Positions 6,998-15,143 of a stretch of DNA of 24,948 nucleotides are shown in pieces. This stretch comes from Planctomycetota bacterium (GTDB lineage: Bacteria; Planctomycetota; UBA1135; UBA2386). The notes beneath the pieces were generated by a model that was not told where the DNA came from, ran no database searches, and was given only the letters and a program-made list of their open reading frames with translations. Each line of letters opens with the position of its first letter. Positions within the stretch are counted from its first letter, which is position 1. Location: assembly GCA_016793305.1 (NCBI GenBank), contig JAEUHU010000009.1, positions 1 through 24,948 of the forward strand. Direction: 5' to 3'. Position numbers and translations under genes: made by a program.

Positions 6998-7428
6998 TGG
7001 CCCACTCCCGGCCGATCGGGGTCGCGCGCTTCGTTGTCGCTCGCCTCGTGCACGTCCTCCCAGGGCATCGCGTACTGGGTCCGGTGCGTGCCGAACCAGG
7101 CGCCGTGGTGGGTCAGCACGTCGTTCTCGTCGAAGAACACCCACAGTCGGTCGGTGCGCAGATCCTGGTTGCCGAAGTTGATCAGCAGCAGGAACAGCAC
7201 CGTGCTCTTCTCGGTCGACGCGTCGTACCGGTAGGCGGTGCGGCGGCCGAGCTGCACCACCTCGGTCGGCGCACCGAGGCGCTCGACGACCTCGCGGGCC
7301 GTGGTCTTGCCCGGTTGCAGCGAGCGGATCAGCTCGGCGTCGAGCGGCTCGTTGACGTCCTGGCGCGCGAACGCGCAGGCGGGCAGCAACATCAGGGTGG
7401 CGAACAGGGCGGAGCGCAGCATGGTCAT
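6994..7428 (-). CDS. Small exported BamE/SmpA-like protein, tandem paralogue
   Basis: 144 aa. MTMLRSALFATLMLLPACAFARQ is a signal sequence. LLPAC could be a lipobox, or signal peptidase I could cut after AFA, so lipidation is uncertain. The mature part begins with DVNEPLDAELIRSLQPGKTTAREVVERLGAPTEVVQL, which repeats the pattern of the coupled downstream gene, so the pair arose by tandem duplication. A hydrophobic beta-like stretch, TVLFLLLINFGNQD, and LWVFFDENDVLTHHGAWFG follow. The S-L-x-P-G-x-T-x-x-E-V-x-x-x-L-G-x-P pattern is typical of SmpA/BamE-like domains, some of which assist outer-membrane protein assembly; the role here is not shown. ATG at 7428 and a second in-frame ATG at 7422 are both possible. 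The gene lies 82 bp after the thiolase stop codon. Confidence 0.75.
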   Translation of the reverse strand: MTMLRSALFATLMLLPACAFARQDVNEPLDAELIRSLQPGKTTAREVVERLGAPTEVVQLGRRTAYRYDASTEKSTVLFLLLINFGNQDLRTDRLWVFFDENDVLTHHGAWFGTHRTQYAMPWEDVHEASDNEARDPDRPGVGQ

Positions 7429-7510
7429 GAAGGAAGGGCCGACGGTCGTGGCGAAGGAGAAAGGCGCGCCGGAGCGGACGATGGAGTTCGCGTGTTGCCG
7501 CCGTCCGGAC

Positions 7511-8689
7511 TCACGACCGTTCGAATTCGAGCGCCATGCCCATGCCGCCGCTCATGCACAGGGTCGCGAGTCCGCGCTTGCCGCCGCGGCGCGCCAGCTC
7601 GTGCAGCAGCGTGACGACGATGCGCGCCCCGGTGGCGCCGATCGGGTGGCCGAGCGCGATCGCGCCGCCGTTGACGTTGAGCTTGTCGGCGGCGATCGGC
7701 AGGTCGCGCAGGCAGGCGAGCATCTGCGCGGCGAACGCCTCGTTGAGCTCGACGAGGTCGTAGTCGGCGAGCGCCCGGCCGTTCTTCGCCAGCAGGTTCT
7801 GCACCGCGGGCACCGGGCCGATGCCCATGACGCGCGGCGACACGCCGGCGGTCGCCGAGGCGCCGAGCCAGGCCAGCACCGGCAGGCCGCGCCGCCGGAT
7901 CTCGGTCTCCGGCATCAGCACGACCGCGGCCCCGCCGTCGGTGATGCCCGAGCTGTTGCCGGCGTGCACCGTGCCGTTCTTCTGGAACACCGGCGGCAGC
8001 TTCTCGAGGTCGGCCAGCGAGACGCCCGGGCGCACGTGCTCGTCTACCGCGATCGTGGTCGGCCCCTTCTTGCCGGCGATGGTGACCGGCGCGATCTCGT
8101 CGCGGAAGCGACCCTCCTTCTGGGCCGCCTCGCCACGCTGGTGCGAACGCAGCGCGTACTCGTCCTGCTCCTTGCGCGCGATGCCGTAGTCGGCCGCCAG
8201 GTACTCGGCGGTCATGCCCATCGGCTCGCCGAGGATGCCGCACGTGAAGCCGTCCTGGTAGTTGCCGTCCTTGACCTCGACGTGGCCGAGCCGGAAGCCG
8301 GTCCGGAAGTTCGGCAGCAGGAACGGGATGTTCGTCATGCTCTCCATGCCACCCGCGACCACGCAGCGGCGGCCGTCGAGCAGGATCGCAGCCCGCGCCA
8401 GGTCGATCGCCTTCAGGCTGCTGCCGCACGCCTTGTTGACGGTGGTCGCGACGCAGCCGTCGCCACAGCCGGCCTTGATCGCCACCTGGCGAGCCGGGTT
8501 CGGCCCGGAACCGAGCTGGCGCGCCTGCCCCATCAGCAGCTCCTCGACGTCGGTCGGGGCCAGCTTGGCCATCTCGAGCGCGCGCTGCACGGCGGTGGCG
8601 CCGAGTTCGACGGCGGTGAGCGGACTCAGGCCACCCAGGAATTTGCCGATGGGCGTGCGGGCGGCGGCGACGATTCCGATGCGTTCCAT
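7511..8689 (-). CDS. Thiolase (acetyl-CoA C-acetyl/acyltransferase)
   Basis: 392 aa, exactly the usual thiolase length when started at the ATG at 8689 ([15 protein letters not shown]); an upstream in-frame ATG at 8725 would add 12 unconserved residues. Thiolases interconvert two acetyl-CoA with acetoacetyl-CoA, or cleave 3-ketoacyl-CoA in beta-oxidation. The nucleophile is Cys88 ([11 protein letters not shown]). His348 lies in [12 protein letters not shown] and Cys378 in [23 protein letters not shown] is also intact. The last block reads C-M-S-G-G-M-G where C-x-G-G-G is more common, a mild change. The enzyme is cytosolic. The enoyl-CoA hydratase at 3942-4739 on the same strand could work in the same pathway, though several unrelated genes lie between. 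It diverges from the 8805 gene across 115 bp. Confidence 0.95.
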   Translation of the reverse strand: MERIGIVAAARTPIGKFLGGLSPLTAVELGATAVQRALEMAKLAPTDVEELLMGQARQLGSGPNPARQVAIKAGCGDGCVATTVNKACGSSLKAIDLARAAILLDGRRCVVAGGMESMTNIPFLLPNFRTGFRLGHVEVKDGNYQDGFTCGILGEPMGMTAEYLAADYGIARKEQDEYALRSHQRGEAAQKEGRFRDEIAPVTIAGKKGPTTIAVDEHVRPGVSLADLEKLPPVFQKNGTVHAGNSSGITDGGAAVVLMPETEIRRRGLPVLAWLGASATAGVSPRVMGIGPVPAVQNLLAKNGRALADYDLVELNEAFAAQMLACLRDLPIAADKLNVNGGAIALGHPIGATGARIVVTLLHELARRGGKRGLATLCMSGGMGMALEFERS

Positions 8690-8804
8690 CGCCGCGAGTG
8701 TGGAGAGCGGAGCCGGCGCTGGCAACGGCGACGCGGGGGATTCGTCGGGCGAGCCGAGCGGTGCGTTTCACCACGTCCTGGGCCGGGGCCGATAGCGGAC
8801 GTGG

Positions 8805-9416
8805 ATGCCGCAGCGCCCCCTCGACAAGCCGCCGGACGTACCGGCCTACGGCGAAGCCGTCGCCCAATGGCGCCTGCAGCTGCGCACCGAGGTGAAGCGC
8901 GCCTCGTCGCTGCCGACCTCGATGTTCGACGCCTGCGACCCGATGCTGGAGACCCGGCTCGCCGAGACCACCGAGGCGATGCTGGCCCAGCTGCACGAGC
9001 CCGACGCCGCGCTGGCATCGCCCCAGAAGGACGGCGAGAAGCGCCTCGAACAGGTCACCAGCGACGAACTGGCGCACTTGCCTCGGCGGCTCGGCGACGG
9101 TCGCGATGCACGACCACTCGGCATCGACGACGACCTCGCCGCCGAATACCTCGGCGTGCTGACCGACACGTGCACCACGGCGACCGGGGCCGCCCGACAC
9201 GGCGCCGCCCAGTTGCTGGTCCGCGACTTCGGCATCGACCCCGCCGCCGACCTCACGAGCAGCGCCGAGCGGCTCGCCGAGGCGCTCCAGGAGACGCGCA
9301 CGCCGGACCTCGACCAGGCCTGCGCCCGCATCGCCGCAGCGATCGCGGTGGCGATGCAGCAGCAGGAGCCGCCGCACCCCGGGTCGCCACCAGCACGCGG
9401 AGACGCTGCGTCATGA
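8805..9416 (+). CDS. Hypothetical protein coupled to the HD-GYP gene, 203 aa
   Basis: I do not recognise this protein. It has no signal peptide or membrane segment. It is acidic and helical, with an AEYLGVLTDTCTTATGAARHGAAQLLVRDFGID stretch near the middle, an Ala-rich helix (ACARIAAAIAVAMQQQ) near the end, and a Pro-rich tail. The ATG at 8805 begins MPQRPLDKPPDVPAYGEAV. Its TGA overlaps the ATG of the next gene by 4 bp (9413-9416), so the two are translationally coupled and may act together. A role linked to the HD-GYP protein, such as a partner or regulator, is inference from position only. Third-position GC bias is normal for the window and the frame is well bounded, so it is probably a real gene. 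Confidence 0.7.
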   Translation: MPQRPLDKPPDVPAYGEAVAQWRLQLRTEVKRASSLPTSMFDACDPMLETRLAETTEAMLAQLHEPDAALASPQKDGEKRLEQVTSDELAHLPRRLGDGRDARPLGIDDDLAAEYLGVLTDTCTTATGAARHGAAQLLVRDFGIDPAADLTSSAERLAEALQETRTPDLDQACARIAAAIAVAMQQQEPPHPGSPPARGDAAS

Positions 9417-10909
9417 GCGCTGCATCGACGGCCGAACTGCGCCTCACGGCAGTGATCGACTTCGCGCACGCGCTGGTCACCGCCACCCTGAACCGCCAGC
9501 TGCACGACCGGGACGGCCGCTTCGTCCACGACGCGCTGCAGGACCTCGTGCAGGCACTGCGGCGCTGCGAGCAGCTCGGCGTCGAGATGCCGCTCTCGCT
9601 GCAGTGCAGCGACGACCGGCTGTTCCACGACGGGGCGGCACTGCCCGGACCGAGCCTGCAGGCTCGCTCGCTGCTGCGGCGCTGCGCCGAACGCGAACTG
9701 GCCGCGCTGACCTTCGCCCCCGGGCTCACCGTCGACGAGGCGAACCGGCTGCTCGACCTCCTGCTGCTGCCCCAGAACCGCACCGCCCTGCAACGCACGT
9801 CGCGCGACATGGCCTTGTCGGCGCTCGGCATCCGGCACGCGCGCGTGATGTTGCGCTCGCCCGGTGAGCCGGACGATCGCTACCGCGCACTCGCGAGCGA
9901 GGATCGGGCCCTGCACGCCTACCAGGATCTCGCCGAGTGCCTGCAGCAGAACCACGCGCTCGCCTCGCGCGACCAGGAACTCGCCGTCGAGGCGACCGCT
10001 GGGCTCGTCGAGCGCACGGTCGCCGACGTCGACGAGCCGAGCATGCTGCTGGCGCTGGCGACGCAGGACGACGTCGACCGCTTCACCGTCGGCCACTCGG
10101 TGCGCGTCGCCCTGCTCGCCCTGCAGGTGGCGCGCGGCCTCGGCGCCAGCCGCGAACAGCTGGTGCAGGTCGGTTCGGCGGCGCTGCTGCACGACATCGG
10201 CAAGTCGAAGGTGCCGCAGGAGGTGCTGTTCAAGCAGGGTCGCCTCAGCGAGGAGGAATGGCAGTGGATGGCGCAGCACCCGCGGCTCGGCGCCCAACTG
10301 CTGCTCGAGCAGCACGAGACCGTCGACCCGCGCGCGATCGGGGCGGCGTTCTGCCACCACATGCGCCCGGACGGCGGCGGCTACCCGCAGCCGGCCCTGC
10401 CGCTGCTGCCGTGCGGCTCGAGCCGACTGGTGCGCGTCTGCGACGTGTTCGAGGCGCTGACCTCGGTGCGCCCCTACAAGCGGGCGCTGACGCCGATCGA
10501 GGCCTACGCGGTGATGTTCCGCAACGAGTGCGACTTCGACCCGGTGTGGCTGCGCCGCTTCGTGCACACGCTCGGCCTGTTCCCGAACGGTTCGCGGGTC
10601 ACGCTGCGCGACGGGTCGCTGGCGATGGTCACGGACCAGGGCGAACGACCGGACCGCCCGTTCGTGCAGCTGCTGACCGCTGCCGCAGGTGCCCGCCTGG
10701 TCGCCGACCAGCCGACACGGCTGCAGGTCGGAGGCTCGCACGACGGCAGGCCGGTCGCGATCGCGTCGGTGGCGATGCACGAACGGCTGGTCGCCGTGCC
10801 GGACCTGGACCCGGCCGATCCGGAGATCCTGACCCAGACCGCGGCCCACGCCTGCCTGTCGACCCGTCTCGCCGCGGGAGCGGTGGCACCGGAGCGACCC
10901 GTCCGCTGA
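9413..10909 (+). CDS. HD-GYP domain protein (probable cyclic-di-GMP phosphodiesterase)
   Basis: 498 aa. The N-terminal half (1-210) is a helical region of unknown family without membrane segments. The HD-GYP domain covers about 215-380. His228 lies in FTVGHSVRVALLAL, and HD260-261 in ALLHDIGKSKVP. QHPRLGAQLL (289-298), His315-His316 and DGGGYP (320-325) follow. VCDVFEALTSVRPYKRALTPIEA is the usual trailing block. HD-GYP domains hydrolyse cyclic-di-GMP and sometimes cGAMP at a two- or three-iron site; all metal-ligand positions I can place are present. The usual H-H-E is H-H-M here, a change in a residue that supports some metal sites. The C-terminal 120 residues are beta-rich and unassigned. 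The start ATG overlaps the upstream stop; the longer open frame running back to 7238 is not coding there. Confidence 0.92.
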   Translation: MSAASTAELRLTAVIDFAHALVTATLNRQLHDRDGRFVHDALQDLVQALRRCEQLGVEMPLSLQCSDDRLFHDGAALPGPSLQARSLLRRCAERELAALTFAPGLTVDEANRLLDLLLLPQNRTALQRTSRDMALSALGIRHARVMLRSPGEPDDRYRALASEDRALHAYQDLAECLQQNHALASRDQELAVEATAGLVERTVADVDEPSMLLALATQDDVDRFTVGHSVRVALLALQVARGLGASREQLVQVGSAALLHDIGKSKVPQEVLFKQGRLSEEEWQWMAQHPRLGAQLLLEQHETVDPRAIGAAFCHHMRPDGGGYPQPALPLLPCGSSRLVRVCDVFEALTSVRPYKRALTPIEAYAVMFRNECDFDPVWLRRFVHTLGLFPNGSRVTLRDGSLAMVTDQGERPDRPFVQLLTAAAGARLVADQPTRLQVGGSHDGRPVAIASVAMHERLVAVPDLDPADPEILTQTAAHACLSTRLAAGAVAPERPVR

Positions 10910-10954
10910 CGCGGGCGCCGTCCCCGCCGCAGCTGCCTGCGCCAATCGGGCCGC

Positions 10955-12067
10955 ATGAAGCTCGCCCTGCTGACCTGTTCGTGGCTCGCCTGGACCGCCC
11001 CGCAGGAGCCGCCGGTTCCACCCGCACCGACGTCCACCACCGCCGCCGCGGCGCTCGCCTACGACCCGATGGCGCTGCCGGACGCCGAGCTGCCGGAGTC
11101 GCTGCCGCTGGTCGTCGTCGACGCGACCCGCGATCGCGAGATCCCCGTGCGGGTCTACCTGCCGACCAACACCAGCAAGGCACCGATCGTGCTGTGGAGC
11201 CACGGCCTCGGCGGTAGCCGCGACAACAGCGCCTACCTGGGCCGGCACTGGTCGGCGCGCGGCTTCGTGGTCGTCATGATGCAGCACGCCGGCAGCGACG
11301 AGTCGGTCTGGAAGGACGCCAAGCCTCGCGAACGCTACGCGACGCTGCAGAAGGCCGCGTCCGGCGAGAACCTGCTGCTGCGCTGCGCCGACGTGAAGGC
11401 GGTGCTCGACCAGCTCACCTCGTGGCACGGCACCGCCGGGCACCCGCTGCACGATCGGCTCGACCTCGAGCACGTCGGCATGTGCGGCCACTCGTTCGGC
11501 GCGGTGACGACCCAGGCGGTCAGCGGCCAGAGCATGCCGGTGCTCGGCGCGAAGTTCACCGACCCGCGCATCGACGCGGCGCTGCCGATGAGCCCGAGCA
11601 AGCCGCGCGCCGGCGACGTCGGCAAGGCGTTCGGCAGCGTGCGCATCCCGTGGCTGCTGATGACCGGCACCGAGGACCGCTCGCCGATCGGCGACATCGA
11701 CGTCGAGGATCGCCTGGTCGTCTACCCGGCCCTGCCCTCGTCGGTCGACCGCTACGAGCTGGTGCTCGACGGCGCCCAGCACTCGGTGTTCGGCGAACGT
11801 GCGATCGGCGCCGACCGTGCGATCAAGGAACAGCACCACCGCACGATCCTGGCCCTGTCGACCGCGTTCTGGGACGCCCACCTGCGCAGCGACCCGGCGG
11901 CGAAGCAGTGGCTCTGCGGCGACGGGGCCCGCCGCGCCTTGTCCGACGGTGATCGCTGGCAGCTCGCCGCCGCCGGCAGCGCCACGCCGACTCCGACCGG
12001 CGAGGCGAAGCCGGCCGAACCGGCCGAGCCCGCCCCGACGGAGCCCGGCCGCCGCCGCCGTCGCTGA
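10955..12067 (+). CDS. Exported alpha/beta-hydrolase, PAF-acetylhydrolase/dienelactone-hydrolase-like
   Basis: 370 aa. MKLALLTCSWLAWTAPQEPP looks like a short signal peptide followed by a Pro/Thr/Ala-rich linker (20-45). The hydrolase fold follows: IPVRVYLPTN, PIVLWSHGLGGSRDNSAYLGRHWSARGFVVVMMQHAGSDES gives the first beta strands and the H-G oxyanion region. VGMCGHSFGAVTTQAV holds the nucleophile elbow G-H-S-F-G with Ser180. WLLMTGTEDRSPIGD provides the likely acid and GAQHSVFGE the likely His. This is the pattern of predicted dienelactone hydrolases and bacterial PAF-acetylhydrolase-like esterases; the substrate is unknown. The C terminus (about 345-370) is a low-complexity Pro/Ala/Glu tail ending in Arg-rich GRRRRR. 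It lies 45 bp after the HD-GYP gene on the same strand. Confidence 0.85.
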   Translation: MKLALLTCSWLAWTAPQEPPVPPAPTSTTAAAALAYDPMALPDAELPESLPLVVVDATRDREIPVRVYLPTNTSKAPIVLWSHGLGGSRDNSAYLGRHWSARGFVVVMMQHAGSDESVWKDAKPRERYATLQKAASGENLLLRCADVKAVLDQLTSWHGTAGHPLHDRLDLEHVGMCGHSFGAVTTQAVSGQSMPVLGAKFTDPRIDAALPMSPSKPRAGDVGKAFGSVRIPWLLMTGTEDRSPIGDIDVEDRLVVYPALPSSVDRYELVLDGAQHSVFGERAIGADRAIKEQHHRTILALSTAFWDAHLRSDPAAKQWLCGDGARRALSDGDRWQLAAAGSATPTPTGEAKPAEPAEPAPTEPGRRRRR

Positions 12068-12123
12068 TCGCGGCGCGGACCGCGCGGATTGCGAGTGGAG
12101 ACACGCTGCTGCACGATGCGCCG

Positions 12124-12843
12124 ATGCCCAGCGCGTCGGCTCCGCCTCCGTCCCCGCGGCTCGTCCGACAGCCACCCAGAGGCCGCGTGCTGGTGTTCGC
12201 CCCGCACCCGGACGACGAAGCGGCCGGCCCCGGTGGTTCGCTGGCGCTGCATCGCCAGCAGGGCGACCCGGTGCGCGTGGTGGTCGTCACCGACGGCCGC
12301 AACGGCGACGCCGAACGCCAGCACGAGCCGGCGGCCTACGCGGCGCTGCGCGCCGAGGAGTCGCGGCGCGGCCTCGCCGAACTCGGCGTCGACGACGTGG
12401 TGTTCTGGGGCCTGCCGGACGGCCACGTGCCGAGCGAGGCCGACCTCGCCGCCGCCGTGGCGCGGGCGGTCGCCGAGCTGGCCTGCTTCCGACCGGACGT
12501 CGTCTACCTGCCGTGGTCGCAGGAAGGCCATCCCGACCATCACGCCGTGCACCAGCTCGGCATGCGGGCCCTCGCGGCCGCGGGCTTCCGCGGGCTGTGC
12601 CTCGGTTACGAGATCTGGAACGCGCTGCTGCCCGACGTCGTCGTCGACATCGGCCCGGTGATCGAACGCAAGGCCGCGGCGATGCGCGCGCATCGGAGCC
12701 AGCTGGCGCTGGTGCGCTTCGACCGCAGCCTGCTCGGCCTCGCCGAGTACCGCTCGCTGGTCCACCTGCAGGGCAAGGGCCACGGCGAAGCGTTCGCGAT
12801 CCTCGGCGGCACGTGGCCGGACGCCTCGGACGGCGTGCGCTGA
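12124..12843 (+). CDS. PIG-L/LmbE-family zinc-dependent deacetylase
   Basis: 239 aa. The family removes N-acetyl groups from sugars such as GlcNAc derivatives, including bacillithiol and mycothiol precursors and glycopeptide sugars. The signature APHPDDE (26-32) gives His28 and Asp31 as metal ligands with the neighbouring Asp30 as probable base. The second motif, EGHPDHHAVHQLG (134-146), supplies the third ligand, His139. VRVVVVTDGRNGDAE and ESRRGLAELGVDDVVFWGLPDG are also typical. There is no signal peptide. The first 20 residues are Pro/Ser-rich and may not be conserved, so the true start could be later; ATG at 12124 is the first in frame. The substrate cannot be told from this sequence. 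It converges on the kdpE-like gene with only 7 bp between the stop codons. Confidence 0.93.
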   Translation: MPSASAPPPSPRLVRQPPRGRVLVFAPHPDDEAAGPGGSLALHRQQGDPVRVVVVTDGRNGDAERQHEPAAYAALRAEESRRGLAELGVDDVVFWGLPDGHVPSEADLAAAVARAVAELACFRPDVVYLPWSQEGHPDHHAVHQLGMRALAAAGFRGLCLGYEIWNALLPDVVVDIGPVIERKAAAMRAHRSQLALVRFDRSLLGLAEYRSLVHLQGKGHGEAFAILGGTWPDASDGVR

Positions 12844-12850
12844 CGCATTC

Positions 12851-13594
12851 TCACGCCTCGACCGGGTCGATGCCGAGCCGATAGCCGACCCCGGGTTCGG
12901 TCAGCAGCCAGCGCGGCACGGCCGGCTCGGGCTCGAGCTTGTGGCGCAGCTGCCCCATGAACACGCGGAGGTAGGCGAGATCCCCGTCGTGGTTGGGTCC
13001 CCACACCTCGCGCAGCAGTGCCGTGTGCGTCAGCACCCGGCCCGCGTGGCGCGCCAGCGTCGCCAGCAGCCGGAACTCGGTCGGCGTCAACTTCACGTCG
13101 GCGCCGCCCTCGCCGAGCAGATGGCATTGGCGGCGGGCCAGGTCGAGGCGGAAGCCACGACCGTCGGAGCCTCGACACGTCACCACCGGCACCTCGTCGA
13201 CCTCGCTGCGCGCCCGGCGCCGCAACACCACGCGCAAGCGCGCCAGCAGCTCGGGCACGCCGAACGGCTTGGTGAGGAAGTCGTCGGCCCCGGCGTCGAG
13301 GGCCGCCACCTTCACCGACTCCTGGTCGCGCGCCGACAACACGACGATCGGCAGCTGCGACCAGCCGCGGATCTCGTGGACCAGCTCGATGCCGTCGCCG
13401 TCCGGCAGCCCGAGGTCGAGCAGCACGACGTCCGGTGGGCGCGCCGTGACCTGGAGCCGGGCCGCCTGCAGCGTGTCCGCTTCGTCGACCCGGTAGCCAC
13501 GAGCCGCCAGCGCCGTGCGCAGGAAGCGGCGGATCGGCGCCTCGTCCTCGACGATCAAGGCGTTCGCGGTGCACACCGCTGTGGGTTCGTTCAT
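12851..13594 (-). CDS. kdpE: KdpE-like response regulator of the OmpR/PhoB family (leftward pair)
   Basis: 247 aa. The receiver domain covers 10-125: ALIVEDEAPIRRFLRTAL with acidic residues Glu16-Asp17, phosphoacceptor Asp60 (VVLLDLGLPDGDGIELV), VVLSARDQESVKVAALDAGADDFLTKPFG with Lys109. The winged-helix domain (about 145-245) has VKLTPTEFRLLATLARHAGRVLTHTALLREVWGP and PRWLLTEPGVGYRL. The A-L-D-A-G-A-D-D-[FY]-L-T-K-P-F-G and LGLPDGDG blocks are very close to KdpE, the regulator of the Kdp potassium pump. A GGAGG lies 6 nt before the ATG, inside the end of kdpD, and the ATG overlaps the kinase stop by 4 bp. No kdpFABC genes are here, so the target may be the porin gene upstream or genes elsewhere. 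Confidence 0.9.
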   Translation of the reverse strand: MNEPTAVCTANALIVEDEAPIRRFLRTALAARGYRVDEADTLQAARLQVTARPPDVVLLDLGLPDGDGIELVHEIRGWSQLPIVVLSARDQESVKVAALDAGADDFLTKPFGVPELLARLRVVLRRRARSEVDEVPVVTCRGSDGRGFRLDLARRQCHLLGEGGADVKLTPTEFRLLATLARHAGRVLTHTALLREVWGPNHDGDLAYLRVFMGQLRHKLEPEPAVPRWLLTEPGVGYRLGIDPVEA

Positions 13595-15111
13595 GGCTCG
13601 CCTCCGGAAGGATCGGCCTCGTGGCCGGCGACGTCGCCCGGCTGCACCGGCACTGGCAGCTCCAGCCGGAACGTCGCCCCTGGCTGCTCGACGTCGTGCA
13701 GTCGCAGCGAGCCCCCGTGCGCGCGCGCGATCGCGGCCGCGATCGCAAGGCCGAGGCCGAGGCCGCTGCTGCGTGGGCCGCGCTCGAAGCGCTGGAACAA
13801 GCGGGCGCGCAGCTCGGGCGGCACACCAGGACCGTCGTCGTGCACGTCCACGCCGACCCGGCCGTCGGCGACGAACGGCCGCACCTCGACGTGGGCCTCC
13901 TGCGGGGCGTGACGGACCGCGTTGTCGAGCAGCAGGAACACGCACTGTTCGAGCAGCACCGGATCGGCCTGCAGCAACGGCAGCGCCGCCGGCACCACCT
14001 GGATGCGACCACTGCGGGACTGCGTGCGAGCGCGGCGCACCGCCGCCCCGACGATCTCCTCGAGGCTCGTCCACTCGGCGCGCAGCACCACGTCGCCGGC
14101 GTCGAGCCGCGTCGCGAACAGTAGGTTGGCGATCAGCTCGTTGAGTCGCTGCGACTCCTGGACGATGCCGGCGAGCAGGGCGGTGCGCTCGGCGGGCGGC
14201 AGGTCTGCCCCGTCGTCGAGCAGGGAACTGGCGGCACCGGTGATCGACGCCAGCGGCGTGCGCAGGTCGTGCGACACCGACGCCAGCAGGGTGCTGCGCA
14301 GCCGTTCCTTCGCCGCCGCCTCGTGCAGCTGGCGTTCGGCCGTCTGGGCGCGCAGCCGCTCGATCGCCGTGGCGGCCTGCGTCAGGGCCGTCGACAGGCG
14401 GCCCGCGAGCGCCGTCGACGCGTCGGCCGCGTCGCTCCGCCAGGCCAACAACCCTACCGAGACCTCGGCCAGGCCGATCGGAGCACTGGCGACCGGGCCA
14501 GGAGTCCCTGGAACCGTGCCACCGTCCATGCGCGCGATCAACGCGTGTCGACCGGCCTCACCGAGCCAGTCGTCGCCGACGACCACCGCCGCAGACGGAC
14601 GGCTCGACGACCCCTGGCCTGCGAACAGCAGCACCAGCGGCGCATCGACGACACCGACCAGGTGGTCGAGCAGCGCTTGCGCCACCGCGCGTTCGTCGTC
14701 GGCAACCGCGAGAGCCCGGGCGAGCTGGTTCAAGCTGGCGAGCTCCTCGGCTCTCGAGTGGGCCGCAGCAGAACTGGCGCGCAGACGCTCCACCAACGTG
14801 GACATCAGCAGGCCCAGCACCAGCATCACGACGAACGCGGCCAGCGCGTTGCGATCGGCGATCGTCAGGGACCAGCGCGGCTCCGTGAACAACACGTTGA
14901 AGGCCAAGGACGACACGAGCACCGCTGCGGTCGCGAGAATCCTGCGGCACCGCAAGGCGACGACGACGATGCCCAGCACCAGCACCATCGCTTCGGTCGC
15001 GAGCGAGCCCGGGGCGTGGGTCAGCGCCGCGAGGCCGACCGCTCCGGCAACGATCGCCAGCATCTCGGCGACCTCGCGGCGGATCGGACGATGAGGGACG
15101 GTGCGATTCAC
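13591..15111 (-). CDS. kdpD: KdpD-like sensor histidine kinase lacking the N-terminal KdpD/USP domains (leftward pair)
   Basis: 506 aa from the GTG at 15111; an ATG at 15063 with a GAGG about 10 nt before it gives 490 aa and is a real alternative. DUF4118 occupies about 17-107 with four membrane helices (near 18-35, 40-53, 58-75 and 88-106), including FNVLFTEPRWSLTIADRNAL. A GAF-like region (about 130-250) follows. The kinase then has His281 in SVSHDLRTPLASITGA, LLLDNAVRHAP (N box), DDGPGVPPE (G1) and GLGLGLAIAAAIARAHGG (G2). Classic KdpD has about 400 more residues in front, a KdpD sensor domain and a universal-stress domain that bind potassium, nucleotide or c-di-AMP; these are missing. Input must therefore come through the membrane/GAF part or a separate protein. 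It is coupled to kdpE by a 4-bp overlap. Confidence 0.88.
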   Translation of the reverse strand: MNRTVPHRPIRREVAEMLAIVAGAVGLAALTHAPGSLATEAMVLVLGIVVVALRCRRILATAAVLVSSLAFNVLFTEPRWSLTIADRNALAAFVVMLVLGLLMSTLVERLRASSAAAHSRAEELASLNQLARALAVADDERAVAQALLDHLVGVVDAPLVLLFAGQGSSSRPSAAVVVGDDWLGEAGRHALIARMDGGTVPGTPGPVASAPIGLAEVSVGLLAWRSDAADASTALAGRLSTALTQAATAIERLRAQTAERQLHEAAAKERLRSTLLASVSHDLRTPLASITGAASSLLDDGADLPPAERTALLAGIVQESQRLNELIANLLFATRLDAGDVVLRAEWTSLEEIVGAAVRRARTQSRSGRIQVVPAALPLLQADPVLLEQCVFLLLDNAVRHAPQEAHVEVRPFVADGRVGVDVHDDGPGVPPELRARLFQRFERGPRSSGLGLGLAIAAAIARAHGGSLRLHDVEQPGATFRLELPVPVQPGDVAGHEADPSGGEP

Positions 15112-15143
15112 GCAGGCCAGGACAGCATACGGAGCCTTCTGGC

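Noticed and set aside
7238..9412. Upstream extension of the HD-GYP frame by about 725 codons
   Set aside because: This stretch is opposite the thiolase and contains no recognisable domain. The overlapping ATG at 9413 is the natural start.
12073..12085. GCGCGGACCGCGC palindrome after the alpha/beta-hydrolase gene, considered as a terminator
   Set aside because: The perfect symmetry leaves no realistic loop unless inner pairs are opened, there is no T-run, and such GC palindromes are common by chance here.
8846..12175. A 1109-codon open frame on the minus strand opposite the HD-GYP and hydrolase genes
   Set aside because: It is low-complexity R/H/V/Q-rich sequence antisense to genes with clear catalytic motifs.
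12844..12850. Bidirectional terminator between the convergent PIG-L and kdpE genes
   Set aside because: Only 7 bp separate the stop codons and I see no convincing hairpin across them.
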